Source of the DNA: Physcomitrium patens
Lineage: Eukaryota; Streptophyta; Bryopsida; Funariales; Funariaceae
Length of the DNA: 64,000 nt
Direction: 5' to 3'
NCBI RefSeq assembly: GCF_000002425.4
Contig: NC_037261.1
Coordinates: 8,980,701-9,044,700, forward strand
The position numbers and the translations under genes were made by a program. Under the pieces are notes generated by a model. It made no database searches. It had not been told where the DNA came from and worked only from the letters and a program-made list of their open reading frames with translations. This document shows, piece by piece, positions 12,389-22,220 of this stretch (positions within the stretch are counted from its first letter, which is position 1; every line of letters begins with the position of its first letter).

Positions 12389-14077
12389 TTTAGTCAATTA
12401 AATTATTTTTCTATAAATCTATTGGACAAAAAAAACCATCTAAGAAGATTTTCAAAGACACCACTAGATCAAACTATCTACCTAATAATGTTAGAGTGAT
12501 TTCTTAAAACTTTACAAGTTATGGATATTGGAAGCCTTTTTTTTGACAATAGAATAATAGCACCTTTGATTGGTATGTTTTAAAACTTCTTAGTTTATTT
12601 TTTGGATATTATATATTTCAATATTACATATGGAGATATTTTTAAACTTGTTGTATAAATTGAATATATATGTTTTTGCATTCTAATGTTTAATAATAAT
12701 ATCTTTGTGAATTATAGATAATAGTGAATCATCTTTTGATTATTCTACCAAAAAATATTACTTATCAATGAAGGCTGCAAATATTGCATTAGCTTCTATG
12801 GATAAGACTATTCTTAAATTTATTCAAGCCATTAGTGGTAGGCATGATCAAGATATTATTTACTATAAAAAAACTATAAACTTAAATAGATAAAAGTTAC
12901 AATTTGAGGAATTACACTATCTTCATATGATAATTATTACTTGGGCTTTTGAGGTTATTAATAAATATGGAATACATCCTTGTAAGATTAGACTCAATAC
13001 ATACAATAATAAAAAATAAAAAACAAAATAAAACAAAAAATAGTTTATTGCTTAATTAGAAAATTACATGGCCATTGGCTCAACACTAACTTGACTTGTG
13101 TTACTATACAAGACTTGTTACATATTGTGCTTCTTCTCAAATATCTTCTAAGTACTTTTTCTCGGCCTTTAAATACCCTTCTATCTTATTGCATCCCTCA
13201 TTAATTTTAACAACCTTATAATAGTATCTTATTTGTTTGTTTATTATTCCTCTCATGCTATATTATTAGGATACTTTTGTGGATATCATCTATAATGGAT
13301 ACATGCTCTTTCGACATCTAATATCATTACACTCAAGTGTGGATACTTTGGATGGATAATAATAAAACTTGAACATGAAAGAATGGACAATACCATTATT
13401 ACTATATTCTTTTCAATTTGAGTGATGCCATAAAAAAAATTAGAAATGCCTTTCTAAATAGATAATAATTTGAATTATCATCTATGACTTATTTATTTTA
13501 AGAATGTTCTATCATATTATTAAAAAAATCCTTATATAGAAATTAATGTCATTTTACATACCATTGCTTGGTTGGTTATTTTCTTCTTTTATTTATTTTT
13601 TGATAATCTTAATAGTTTTTTTTCTTAATATATACATTTATTTTTTTATTTAGAACTAATTACTATATATTTTTTTTGTGAAGGTCATGCAATATGGATA
13701 ATTCCAACATTAGAGTTATAATTGCTACTATAGAGTTAGTAACATCATTAAATGAACTATAATACAATTGATAACTCATAGAATGTTTGAAAGGAGTTAA
13801 ACAAGAAAAACACCAAAAATATCAATCTTGGCAATTTCAAAACACAAAATGAGAGTTGAAGAAATTTTGCCTATCATTTATTCAATTATGAAATATAAAC
13901 AAGTATTTTAAAAAGTATTTATTCACAAGATTGGCAAAAAAATCATATTTGGATTTGAGCATGGTCTTTATTATATCAAGGTACATACAATTTACCAGTG
14001 GAAATAATTTTTAACTTTAGTAATGGAAGAAGATCTTAAATACCTTTGTCATAATGTTGTGGTTCTCTTAATTGTTC
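11858..14077 (+). other. left interior of Harbinger element (degenerate)
   Basis: AT-rich sequence belonging to the Harbinger element. It presumably held the upstream ORFs (Myb/SANT-like and transposase N-terminus), but no frame is intact and I could not identify a domain. It contains a (TA)n tract near 12346-12386. The TCATG at 14078-14082 is the target duplication of gypsy C. Confidence 0.55.
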
Positions 14078-14082
14078 TCATG

Positions 14083-14194
14083 TATCACGGACATAAAATT
14101 CAGACTCGAGATCTAACAAGAAGTTCAAGAGGAACTGGCAAGAACTAGATTAATCAGATGAATACAAGAACAACACCAGAGAGGTGAGCTAGAG
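14083..14194 (-). repeat. element C 3' LTR, terminal 112 bp
   Basis: Begins TATCACGG where the intact family end is TGTCACGG, a G-to-A change at the LTR terminus. It runs to the insertion point of A after GAGCTAGAG and continues at 26548. Confidence 0.88.
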
Positions 14195-14615
14195 TGTTAG
14201 GGATATAGTCCTTAGAACCTTCTAGAGACAAGTTTCTAGAACCTTCTAGAGACAAGCCTCTAGAATCTTCTAGAAGCAAGTCTCTGGAACCTTCTAGAAG
14301 CTTCTTAGTTGGTAGAAGATGTTAGGGACATAGTCCTTAGAACCTTCTAGAGATAAGTTTCTAGAACCTTCTAGAAGTAAGTCTCTGGAACCTTCTAGAA
14401 GCTTCCTAGTTGGTAGAAGTTGCTTGAGAAGCTTCCTAAATAGTAGTATATATTGGAATTGAGGCTGAAGAGTTCTTCAGTCTCGACAACACATCTCTTG
14501 GAGCTCTAGCTCACCTCTCTGGTGTTGTTCTTGTATTCATCTGATTAATCTAGTTCTTGCCAGTTCTTCTTGAACTTCTTGGTAGATATCAAGTCTGTAT
14601 TCTGTGTCCATGACA
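14195..14615 (+). repeat. element A 5' LTR (421 bp)
   Basis: Runs from TGTTAGGGATAT to CATGACA. About 125 bp at the start are repeated in tandem, with a second TGTTAGGGACAT at 14320. HSE-like TTC/GAA arrays occur, for example at 14287-14304. A TATATA stretch lies near 14446 and the predicted RNA start is near 14479. Confidence 0.92.
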
Positions 14616-14895
14616 GTTTGTCGAGACTTCACTCACCTCAGATATCAGAGCTAGTTTCTTCTTTGTTAGAGTGTGGATTATCCCTCTGCTTGGAAGTGTA
14701 CTAGCACTTTAGAGGTTGTGGATTATCCTCCTCTAAACTGATACTTCTTTTGTTACAATATTGGAGTCTTATTCTTCTTGGAGAGAGTGGATTATCTCTT
14801 TTCTTGAAGCTCTTAAGGCATTTTAGAGGTTGTGGAGTACCCTCCTCTAAACCAATATTGTCTTCTTGTAGAGTCATTTCTGTCCTTCTCTTAGA

Positions 14896-15625
14896 ATGGT
14901 CGGGGGCCAAGACATTAGTATGACGAAAAGTTCAGAGTCCAAGTTAGATGCTATCATGAATGCCCTTGCTACGTTATCGCAAAGAACTGCAGAGATTGAA
15001 GGAGTCGTGGCAAGGCTTCATAATGATGGAGCATCTGGGATGGCACAATCTAGGTTGCACCAGCCTCAAACTTCTACACTTGAAGAAGCAACTTTGCCTC
15101 AAGTTCGACAAGCACCACTGGTTCTACAACATAAGGAACCCCGAGTTAGCCTTTCGGACAAGTTCGATGGTATACGTTCCAAGTTTCGAGGATTCATCAA
15201 ACAAATCAGGTTGATAACAGTTTTACAGCTCGAACGCTATCCAACGGAGGAGTCACGTGTTGGGCTTGTTGGAACCTTACTTATAGGATAAGCTCTATCA
15301 TAGTTTGCTCCTTTATTTGAGAAACAATCGTCCATACTAAACAACTTTGAAACCTTTTTGGAGGCATTTGCGGAAGCATTTGGTGAAGACGACAAGGTTC
15401 GATGGGCTACAACAAAGATCCGGTCACTACGACAAGGGATGCGTTATACATCAGTCTATGCATTGGACTTCACGCAATTAGCATGCGACATGAATTGGGA
15501 CGAAGAAGCGTTGATGAGTCAATTCTATTGGGATTTAAGGGACGATGTGAAGGATTTGCTATTAACTCTTCCTGATCCGCAAACGCTCAACGAAGCTATT
15601 AGCCAAGCTCTGAAGTGTGATAACC
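14896..15625 (+). pseudogene. element A gag, first part
   Basis: Starts MVGGQDISMTKSSESKLDAI and matches the gag of B and C. Two stops near 15288-15306 replace a Gln (CAA to TAA) and a Trp (TGG to TAG) of the GQALSWFAP block. The frame reaches ..ALKCDN and is interrupted by element B at the TAACC site. It continues at 21920. Confidence 0.88.
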
Positions 15626-16120
15626 TGTCACGGACATAAAATACAAACTTGAAATCTAACAAGAAGTTCAAGAAGAAGTGGCAGAACTAGATTAAACAGA
15701 TGAGTACAAGAACAACACCAGAAAGGTGAGCTAGAACTCCAAGAGATGTGTTGTCGAGACTGAAGAACTCTTCAGCCTCGATCCCTATATATACTCCTAC
15801 TTAGGAAGCTTCTCGAGCTACTTCTATTAACTAGGAAGCTTCTAGAAGGTTCCAGAGGCTTCCTTTCTAGAAGGTTCTAGAAACTTCTCGAGCTACTTTT
15901 ATTAACTAGGAAGCTTCTAGAAAGTTCCAGGGGATTCCTTTCTAGAAGCTTCTAGAAACTTCTCTTCTAGAAGGTTCCAGAGACTTCCTTTCTAGAAGCT
16001 TCTAGAAACTTCTCTCTAAAAGGTTCCAGAGGCTTCTCTTCTAGAAGGTTCCAGAGGCTTGTTTTCTAGAAGGTTCTAGAAACCTCTCTCTATAAAGTTC
16101 TAAGGAATATGTCCCTAACA
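15626..16120 (-). repeat. element B 3' LTR (495 bp)
   Basis: Near-identical to 21420-21914. It contains twelve TTCTAGAA palindromes, with perfect TTC/GAA pentamers, for example at 15865-15887. Confidence 0.95.
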
Positions 16121-16167
16121 TCATCCCCTCCTTTAGCTTCGAGGTCTCTGAGAAGCAATGTTGTTGA

Positions 16168-16521
16168 TCAGTACCAATGCAAGAAAATGAAGATCTGTCG
16201 CATAACTTCTGCTATGAACTCCAACTGTTGTTCACGATGCAAGTGGTTCATCGACCCTTGAAGCCAACGGTAGTGGCCCACGCCTTCGACTTCTGACCAA
16301 GCATGAACTTCCGCGTCCTCATTGTGAAATTGTCCTGCAAACACGCCTTCTGGTTGACCATCGTAAGCAGGCTCGATCTCAAATACGATCACCAGTGATC
16401 GGTTACTCGGTATCCTCCGTCGTCGTCGTGGTACATGTAGTTCTTCATCTCGGGGTCGCCTTCGTGAGCTACTTGGTTGCGATACTCTGACTGGCATAGT
16501 ATCTATCTCTTGGCTATCCAT
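16168..16521 (-). CDS. accessory ORF of element B (117 aa), downstream of pol
   Basis: An intact 117-residue frame between pol and the 3' LTR, starting MDSQEIDTMPVRVSQPSS. A basic Arg-rich segment follows (residues about 18-40, SSRRRPRDEE.., RRRRRIPS). After it come SLVIVFEIEP, YDGQPEGVFAGQF, and the conserved GVGHYRWLQG..NHL.REQ..FIAEVMRQIF. The same ORF of identical length occurs as a relic in A and C, and as a 140-residue homologue in the diverged element D. I do not recognise a known domain. Conservation across families suggests a function for the element, but what it does is unknown. It has no membrane segment. Confidence 0.8.
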   Translation of the reverse strand: MDSQEIDTMPVRVSQPSSSRRRPRDEELHVPRRRRRIPSNRSLVIVFEIEPAYDGQPEGVFAGQFHNEDAEVHAWSEVEGVGHYRWLQGSMNHLHREQQLEFIAEVMRQIFIFLHWY

Positions 16522-16682
16522 ATCAAAAGACCAAACTACGATCTATCTTGGAGAAAATAACTACATCAACTATGAATTTTGCTGGTGCTCTCCTCTTTTC
16601 TTATATTGTTGGGAGAACAAGCTTCAGAAAGAAGCTATCATCGAATTGATTTAAGTTTATCGGGATGTCGTTGATGAAACTC

Positions 16683-19600
16683 CTATACCTTTTGTGGCGC
16701 ATTCGCAAGATTTTCAGCTGGCTCCCACGTTCGCTCATTAATGACATAGCCGCACCAATGAACAAGATATTCTAACTTTCCCCACCTTCACCGTGAATTC
16801 AATACATTTTCAACCTCGTATTCTTCGTGGTTCTCGATTTCAATACTAGGTGGTGGACATTGCACTCTTCCAGGAAAAGATGACTCTCGATGAGGTTCCA
16901 ACAGAGAAACATGAAAGACTGGATGTACCTTCATAGAAGCCGGTAACTCCAGCCGGTATGCCACTGGATTAATTTGCTTCTGGATGATAAATGGTCCCAA
17001 TCTTCGATAGTCCAACTTATCACATGGTCGCTTGGTCTTGATATTTCGTCGAAGAAGCCAGGCTTTGTCTCCAACTTTGAAAGTAGGTGTTGGATTCCGA
17101 AATCTATCTATAGACATCTTATAGGATTCTTGAGCGGATTGTAATTGAAGCTTCAACATAGTTTGAAGCTCTGATAGTTGCTTCACAAATCCTTCAGCTG
17201 CTGGATTGAAATTTGTTGACGGACTCAATAAATCAAGCTTCGGATGATACCCATAGTTGGAAAAGAATGGTGTTTGTTGAATCGACACATAGATGGTGTT
17301 GTTATATGCAAACTCGGCTAGTGATAGATATGCAGTCCAATCGTCTTGCTGATAGTTGATGCTGCATCGTAAGTACTGCTCCAAGACTTGGTTCACCCGT
17401 TCCGTTTGGCCATCAGTTTGAGGATGAAAAGCTGAAGAAAGCTTGATATCCACCTTCAATATCCCAAAGAGAGATCTCCAAAACTTTGACACGAATTGGG
17501 TACCTCGATCTGATATGATATCTTCTGGTAGTCCATGATATCAATACACATTATCGAGAAAGAGTCTTGCTGTGACTTCACTAGATGATGTCTTCTTACA
17601 AGGAACAAAGTGTGCCATCTTCGTAAGCCGATCTACCACGACAAAGATGCTGTCAAATGAGTTTGATGATGGCAAGTCCGTAATGAAGTCCATAGAAATT
17701 GAAGACCATGGTCGACGTGGAATTGGCAATGGCTGTAGAAGTCCAAAAGGGCGATGCCGAGGATTCTTAGATCTTGAACAGATATCACAGGAGAGGACAA
17801 AATCTTTCACATCCTTCCACATTTGGGGCCACCAAAAATCTCGGGAAATAAGCTCCAAGGTCTTATTGAATCCAAAATATCCCGCAGCTGGAAAATCATG
17901 GTGAGATTGAAGAACTCGGAGTCGTGCTAGTCCTTTTGGAATGTACAATCGCTCTTCAAAGTATAAAAGATCTCCCTCCACCTTGAACTTGTCGTCATTG
18001 GTACGTTGCTTGATATCAATGGCTACTGAATCTTTAATGGTCATAGCACGTGCCTGGTTTAGGAAGTCAGCATCAAATGATACAATAGTAGCACAAAGTT
18101 GAAATCTCTCTGGCTTCAATAACGTTGTACATTGTTGATCAAACGCTACTTCTTCAACCTTTGGTGCAAGATACGATCTCCTTGATAAAGCATCGGATAG
18201 TCCTTGCTGCCTTCCAGGTTGATAAGTGATAACAAAATCAAATCTAGATAGCGACATATTCCACCGAGCTTGACGCCGATTTAAAACTCAAGCCGTCATG
18301 AAATACTCCAAATTCTTGTGATCCGTATATACGGTTATTGGATGTGCAGCTCCTTCAAGAAAGTGACGCCATTCTTCGAAAGAATCCACTATAGCAAGAA
18401 GTTCCTTATCGTGGATCTCATAATTGATTTCAGCAGCAGAGAACTTCCGAGAATAGAATGCAACCAGATGGAGCTTCTTATCTTCACTCATTTGTGAAAG
18501 CACAGCTCCCAAAGCAAAATCTGAAGCATCAATTTCTAAATAGAAGGCCTTTATAAAGTCTGGATGTACCAAAATTGGAGCTGTAGTAAATACTGTCTTC
18601 AAATCTTGAAACGCCTTCTCCGCCAAAGGTCCCCATTCCAACTTATCTTTGCATGTTAATCGAGTGAGAGGAGCAGCAACTTGAGAATAATTCTTGATGA
18701 AGATCCGATAGAAGTTAGCAAAACCAAGAAAGCATTGTACGTCTCTAACCGTCTTCGGAACCTCCCAAGACATGATTGCTTCTACTTTCTTGGGGTCCAT
18801 CTTCAAACCTTCTGTAGTCGCAATGAACCCCAAAAATTCCATCTCCGTCTGGTGAAATAAACACTTTTCTAATTTGGCATATAGTCCTCGCTTGCGTAGT
18901 TTCTCCAAGACCAAACAAACATGCTCCTCATGCTCTTCCTCGTTTTTAGAGAATATTAGAATATCGTCCAAGTAGATGACAACAAAATCGTCGAGGTTTT
19001 CTCGAAAGATGTCATTCATCATATGTTGGAAAACTGCTGGAGCATTGGTAAGACCAAAAGGCATGACATTATATTCGAAATGACCATACCTTGTACGGAA
19101 TGCTGTCTTCCACTCATCTCCTTCCTTGATTCGTACGAGATTATAAGCTCCCCTTAGATCAATTTTTGTAAAGATCTTCGCACGTCTAAGTTGTTCTAAG
19201 AGACTAGAAATCAATGGTAATGGGTAACGATTTTTCTTTGTTACCTTGTTGAGGCCTCGATAGTCCACACACATCCGTAATGATCCATCTTTCTTCTTCA
19301 CAAATAAGATGGGTGCTCCAGCTGATGATTTTGAATGACGAATGAAGTTCTTGGCTAGATTCTCTTCGATGTACTTTCGTAACTCTGCCAACTCCGTTTG
19401 CAATAGATTGTAGATTGGGCCAAAAGGTGGTTGTGCTCCTTCTTGCAAGTCTATGGCACAATCATATGGTCGGTGTTCCGGTAGTATGTCGGCATTCTTC
19501 TTTTGAAACACCTCTTCAAAATCTTTATATCGCTCCGGTATACTTACTGTTGAGATCTTCTCCTCGGTAGTTGGAGCCGCATAAATGACAAATGGAGTGC

Positions 19601-20108
19601 CTTCCTTAGATGATCTTATAAACGCTCTTGCTCCAATGAATAAGGATTTCTTTTTTCGAGGTTTTTTATTAGGTTTTTTCTTGGGTGGTTTTGTGGGAAA
19701 AGTCATCTTCCGCAACCTCCAATCTATCAATGGATTATGTTTTTTCAACCAAGAAAGACCAAGAATAATAGGATTTGATGGGGTTCTAATAATATTAAAA
19801 ATAATATGACTACTATGGTCTTTAAATGTTACTTCTATAGGTTTTGATTCATGGGTGATGCTACCAGACAATAAAGGTCACCCATCTATGACCTCAACAT
19901 GAACAGGTTTTGATTTTTGTATTAAAGGGATCTTATGACGCTTTGTAAATTCTTCGTCTAAAAAACAAGCAGATGCTCCTGAGTCTAGTAGTGCTAAGGT
20001 TCTCAGTTTTTGAGGGCCGATAAACAGAGGGATTGTAAAACAAAGGGCAGGTTGGGCAGAAAGAAAGGAACCTGATTGTTGTTGGGATATTTCATTGTCC
20101 AGCCGCAT
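16683..20108 (-). pseudogene. element B pol (protease-RT-RNase H-integrase-chromodomain), four TGA stops
   Basis: A single frame from ATG at 20108 (MRLDNEISQQQ) to TAG at 16683. Domains in order: aspartic protease with LLDSGAS; reverse transcriptase with [14 protein letters not shown] and [11 protein letters not shown]; RNase H with [12 protein letters not shown] and [11 protein letters not shown]; integrase with an H..C..C zinc module, MDFITDLP, and later GQTERVNQ; and a C-terminal chromodomain ([22 protein letters not shown]). The stops lie near 19878, 18288, 17541 and 16788. Each is a TGA where sister copies or D have CGA (Arg). There are no frameshifts. The chromodomain assigns the element to the chromoviruses. 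Confidence 0.92.
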
Positions 20109-20113
20109 GGTTC

Positions 20114-21139
20114 CTACTGTGGCTGGGCATCCTCGTTTTCCTGAACAAATACTCCCCTAGTCTTGACTATGCCTCGATTTTGTTTTTTGGGGCAGTTTCT
20201 GACTTTGTGGCCTTCTCTACCGCAATACAAGCATAAATTTTCTTCCATACGTCGCTTTTTTTCTTCTATAGTAAGAGATTTGATACGTACCGCATCAATT
20301 TACATGTCTTCCACCTCTGAATGCAAATTTACACTGCTTGCCAACATAGTTGGAGCATGGCGAATTGTATGTTGTCTTGAGCGTTGATCTTGGCGACGTT
20401 GGAATAGGCGATTATCGCACTTCACAGCTTGGCTAATGGCTTCATTGAGCATTCGTGGATCAGGAAGAGTTAACAGCAAATCCTTCACATCATCTCTTAA
20501 ATCCCAATAGAATTGACTCATCAACGCTTCTTCATCTCAATTGATGTCGCATACTAATTGCCTGAAATCCGAAGCATAGACTGATGTAGAACGCATCCCC
20601 TGTCGTAGCGACCGGATCTTTGTTGTAGCCCATCAAACCTTATCGTGTTCACCAAATGCTTCCGCAAATGCTTCCAAAAAGGTTTCGAAGTTGTTTAATA
20701 TGGATGATCGTTTCTCAAATAAAGGAGCAAACCATGATAGAGCTTGACCCGTAAGTAAGGTTCCAACAAGCCCAACACGTGACTCCTCCGTTGGATATCG
20801 TTCGGGCTGTAAAACTGTTATCAACCTGATTTGATTGACGAATCCTCGAAACTTGGAACATGTTCCATCAAACTTATCTGGAAGGCTAACTCGAGGCTCC
20901 TTATGTTGTAGAACTAGTGGTTCTTGTCGAACCTGAGGTAAAGTTGTTTCTCCAAGTGTCGAAATTTGAGGCTGGTGTAGTTTAGATTGTGCTATCTCAG
21001 ATACTCCATCATTATGAAGCCTTGCCACCACTCCTTCAATCTCTGCAGTTCTTTGTGATAACGTAGCGAGGGCATTCATAATAGCATCTAACTTAGACTC
21101 CGAACTTTCTGTCATAGTAATGTCTTGACCTCCGGCCAT
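20114..21139 (-). pseudogene. element B gag (capsid/nucleocapsid), three stops
   Basis: Gag polyprotein that packages element RNA. It starts MAGGQDITMTESSESKLDAIMNALATLSQRTAEIEG, a coiled-coil-like start. The capsid core follows (LPDKFDGTCSKFRGFVNQI.., YPTEESRVGLVGTLLTGQALSWFAP). Near the end lies the CCHC zinc-knuckle region. The frame is open except for three stops: CGA to TGA before WATTK, TGG to TGA before DEEAL, and CAA to TAA before IDAV. All are transitions compared with copy A. It ends with TAG five bases before the pol ATG. Confidence 0.88.
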
Positions 21140-21406
21140 TTTAAAACAAGGACAAAAATGACCCTATAAGAGGCAATATTGGTTTATAGGAGGGTAATCC
21201 ACAACCTATAAAACGCCTTAAGAATTTAAAGAAGAGAAGTAATCCACTCTCTCCAAGAAGAATAAGACTCCAATATTGTAACAGAAGAAGTATCAGTTTA
21301 GAGGAGGGTAATCCGCAACCTCTAAAAAATGCTAGTATACATTCAAGTAGAGGGGTAATCCACACTCTACTAAGAAAGAACTAGCTCTGATATCTCAAGT
21401 AAGTGT

Positions 21407-21417
21407 AGTCTCGACAA
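21407..21417 (-). other. candidate self-primer binding site of element B
   Basis: Two bases inside the 5' LTR edge, TTGTCGAGACT (minus strand) is perfectly complementary over 11 bases to AGTCTCGACAA at 21545-21555 in the LTR, the predicted 5' end of the RNA. Element A has the same pair at 14618-14628 / 14479-14489, and element C at 32170-32180 / 32310-32320. A tRNA-iMet-like TATCAGAGC lies about 25 bases further in and is an alternative. Confidence 0.65.
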
Positions 21418-21579
21418 ACTGTCACGGATACAAAATACAAACTTGAAATCTAACAAGAAGTTCAAGAAGAAGTAGCAGAACTAGATTAAACAGATGAGTA
21501 CAAGAACAACACCAGAAAGGTGAGCTAGAACTCCAAGAGATGTGTTGTCGAGACTGAAGAACTCTTCAGCCTCGATCCC

Positions 21580-21587
21580 TATATATA
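21580..21587 (-). promoter_or_regulatory. LTR TATA box of element B
   Basis: TATATATA sits about 32 bp upstream of the base (21555) where the self-complementary AGTCTCGACAA begins. That is a normal distance to a transcription start, so it supports the proposed start of R. Confidence 0.65.
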
Positions 21588-21597
21588 CTCCTACTTA

Positions 21598-21880
21598 GGA
21601 AGCTTCTCGAGCTACTTCTATTAACTAGGAAGCTTCTAGAAGGTTCCAGAGGCTTCCTTTCTAGAAGGTTCTAGAAACTTCTCGAGCTACTTTTATTAAC
21701 TAGGAAGCTTCTAGAAAGTTCCAGGGGATTCCTTTCTAGAAGCTTCTAGAAACTTCTCTTCTAGAAGGTTCCAGAGACTTCCTTTCTAGAAGCTTCTAGA
21801 AACTTCTCTCTAAAAGGTTCCAGAGGCTTCTCTTCTAGAAGGTTCCAGAGGCTTGTTTTCTAGAAGGTTCTAGAAACCTC
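21598..21880 (-). promoter_or_regulatory. array of heat-shock-element-like TTC/GAA units in element B U3
   Basis: I count twelve TTCTAGAA octamers in about 280 bp. At 21659-21681, 21734-21756 and 21784-21806 five alternating TTC and GAA triplets occur at exact 5-bp phasing. At 21858-21875 there are four. This is the consensus bound by heat-shock factor trimers. The array lies just upstream of the LTR TATA box in element orientation. Function is inferred. Confidence 0.7.
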
Positions 21881-21919
21881 TCTCTATAAAGTTCTAAGGA
21901 ATATGTCCCTAACATAACC

Positions 21920-22215
21920 GCCTATTCCAACATCGCCAAGACCAATGTTCAAGACAACATACAGTTCGCCACACCCCAACTATGTCGGCAAGCAACGTGA
22001 ATTCACATTCAGAGATAGAAGACATGCAAATTGATGCGGTACGTGTCAAATCTCTTACTCTAGAAGAAAAAAAGCGGCATATGGAGGAAGATCTATGCTT
22101 GTATTGCAGTGAAGAAGGCCACAAAGTTGGAAACTGCCCCAAGAAGCAAAATCGACGTATTATCAAGACTAGGGGTGCGTTTATTCAGGAAAACAAGGAT
22201 GCCCAGCCACAATAG
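21920..22215 (+). pseudogene. element A gag, second part with zinc knuckle
   Basis: Continuation of A gag in the same frame after removal of B and one TAACC copy. It contains an intact CX2CX4HX4C zinc knuckle (CLYCSEEGHKVGNC) for RNA binding and ends DAQPQ-TAG. The pol frame begins five bases after the stop. Confidence 0.9.
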
Positions 22216-22220
22216 GAACT

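Larger units (their letters stand above)
15626..21914 (-). mobile_element. Ty3/gypsy chromovirus B (reverse, youngest nested copy)
   Basis: A complete 6.3-kb element inserted in the gag of element A, with TAACC at 15621-15625 and 21915-21919. Both LTRs are 495 bp and I see only about three differences between them, all transitions. The minus-strand order is 5' LTR, gag, pol, accessory ORF, 3' LTR. pol is one frame broken by four TGA codons, and gag has three stops. Removing B rejoins A's gag frame exactly (..DN|RLFQ..). Confidence 0.95.
21420..21914 (-). repeat. element B 5' LTR (495 bp)
   Basis: In element orientation: U3 from 21914 with a long HSE-like array (about 21875-21600), TATA box at 21580-21587, predicted RNA start at about 21555, and end CGTGACA at 21420. 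TG..CA ends and the TAACC duplication fix its limits. Confidence 0.95.

Noticed and set aside
15840-16100. CRISPR-like appearance of regularly repeated TTCTAGAA units
   Set aside because: The units have no unique spacers of fixed length and lie inside an LTR of a eukaryotic retroelement.
21381-21394. TATCAGAGC as an ordinary tRNA-iMet primer binding site of the gypsy elements
   Set aside because: Kept only as an alternative. It lies about 25 bp from the LTR edge and lacks the leading TGG, while an 11-bp self-complementary site lies directly at the edge.
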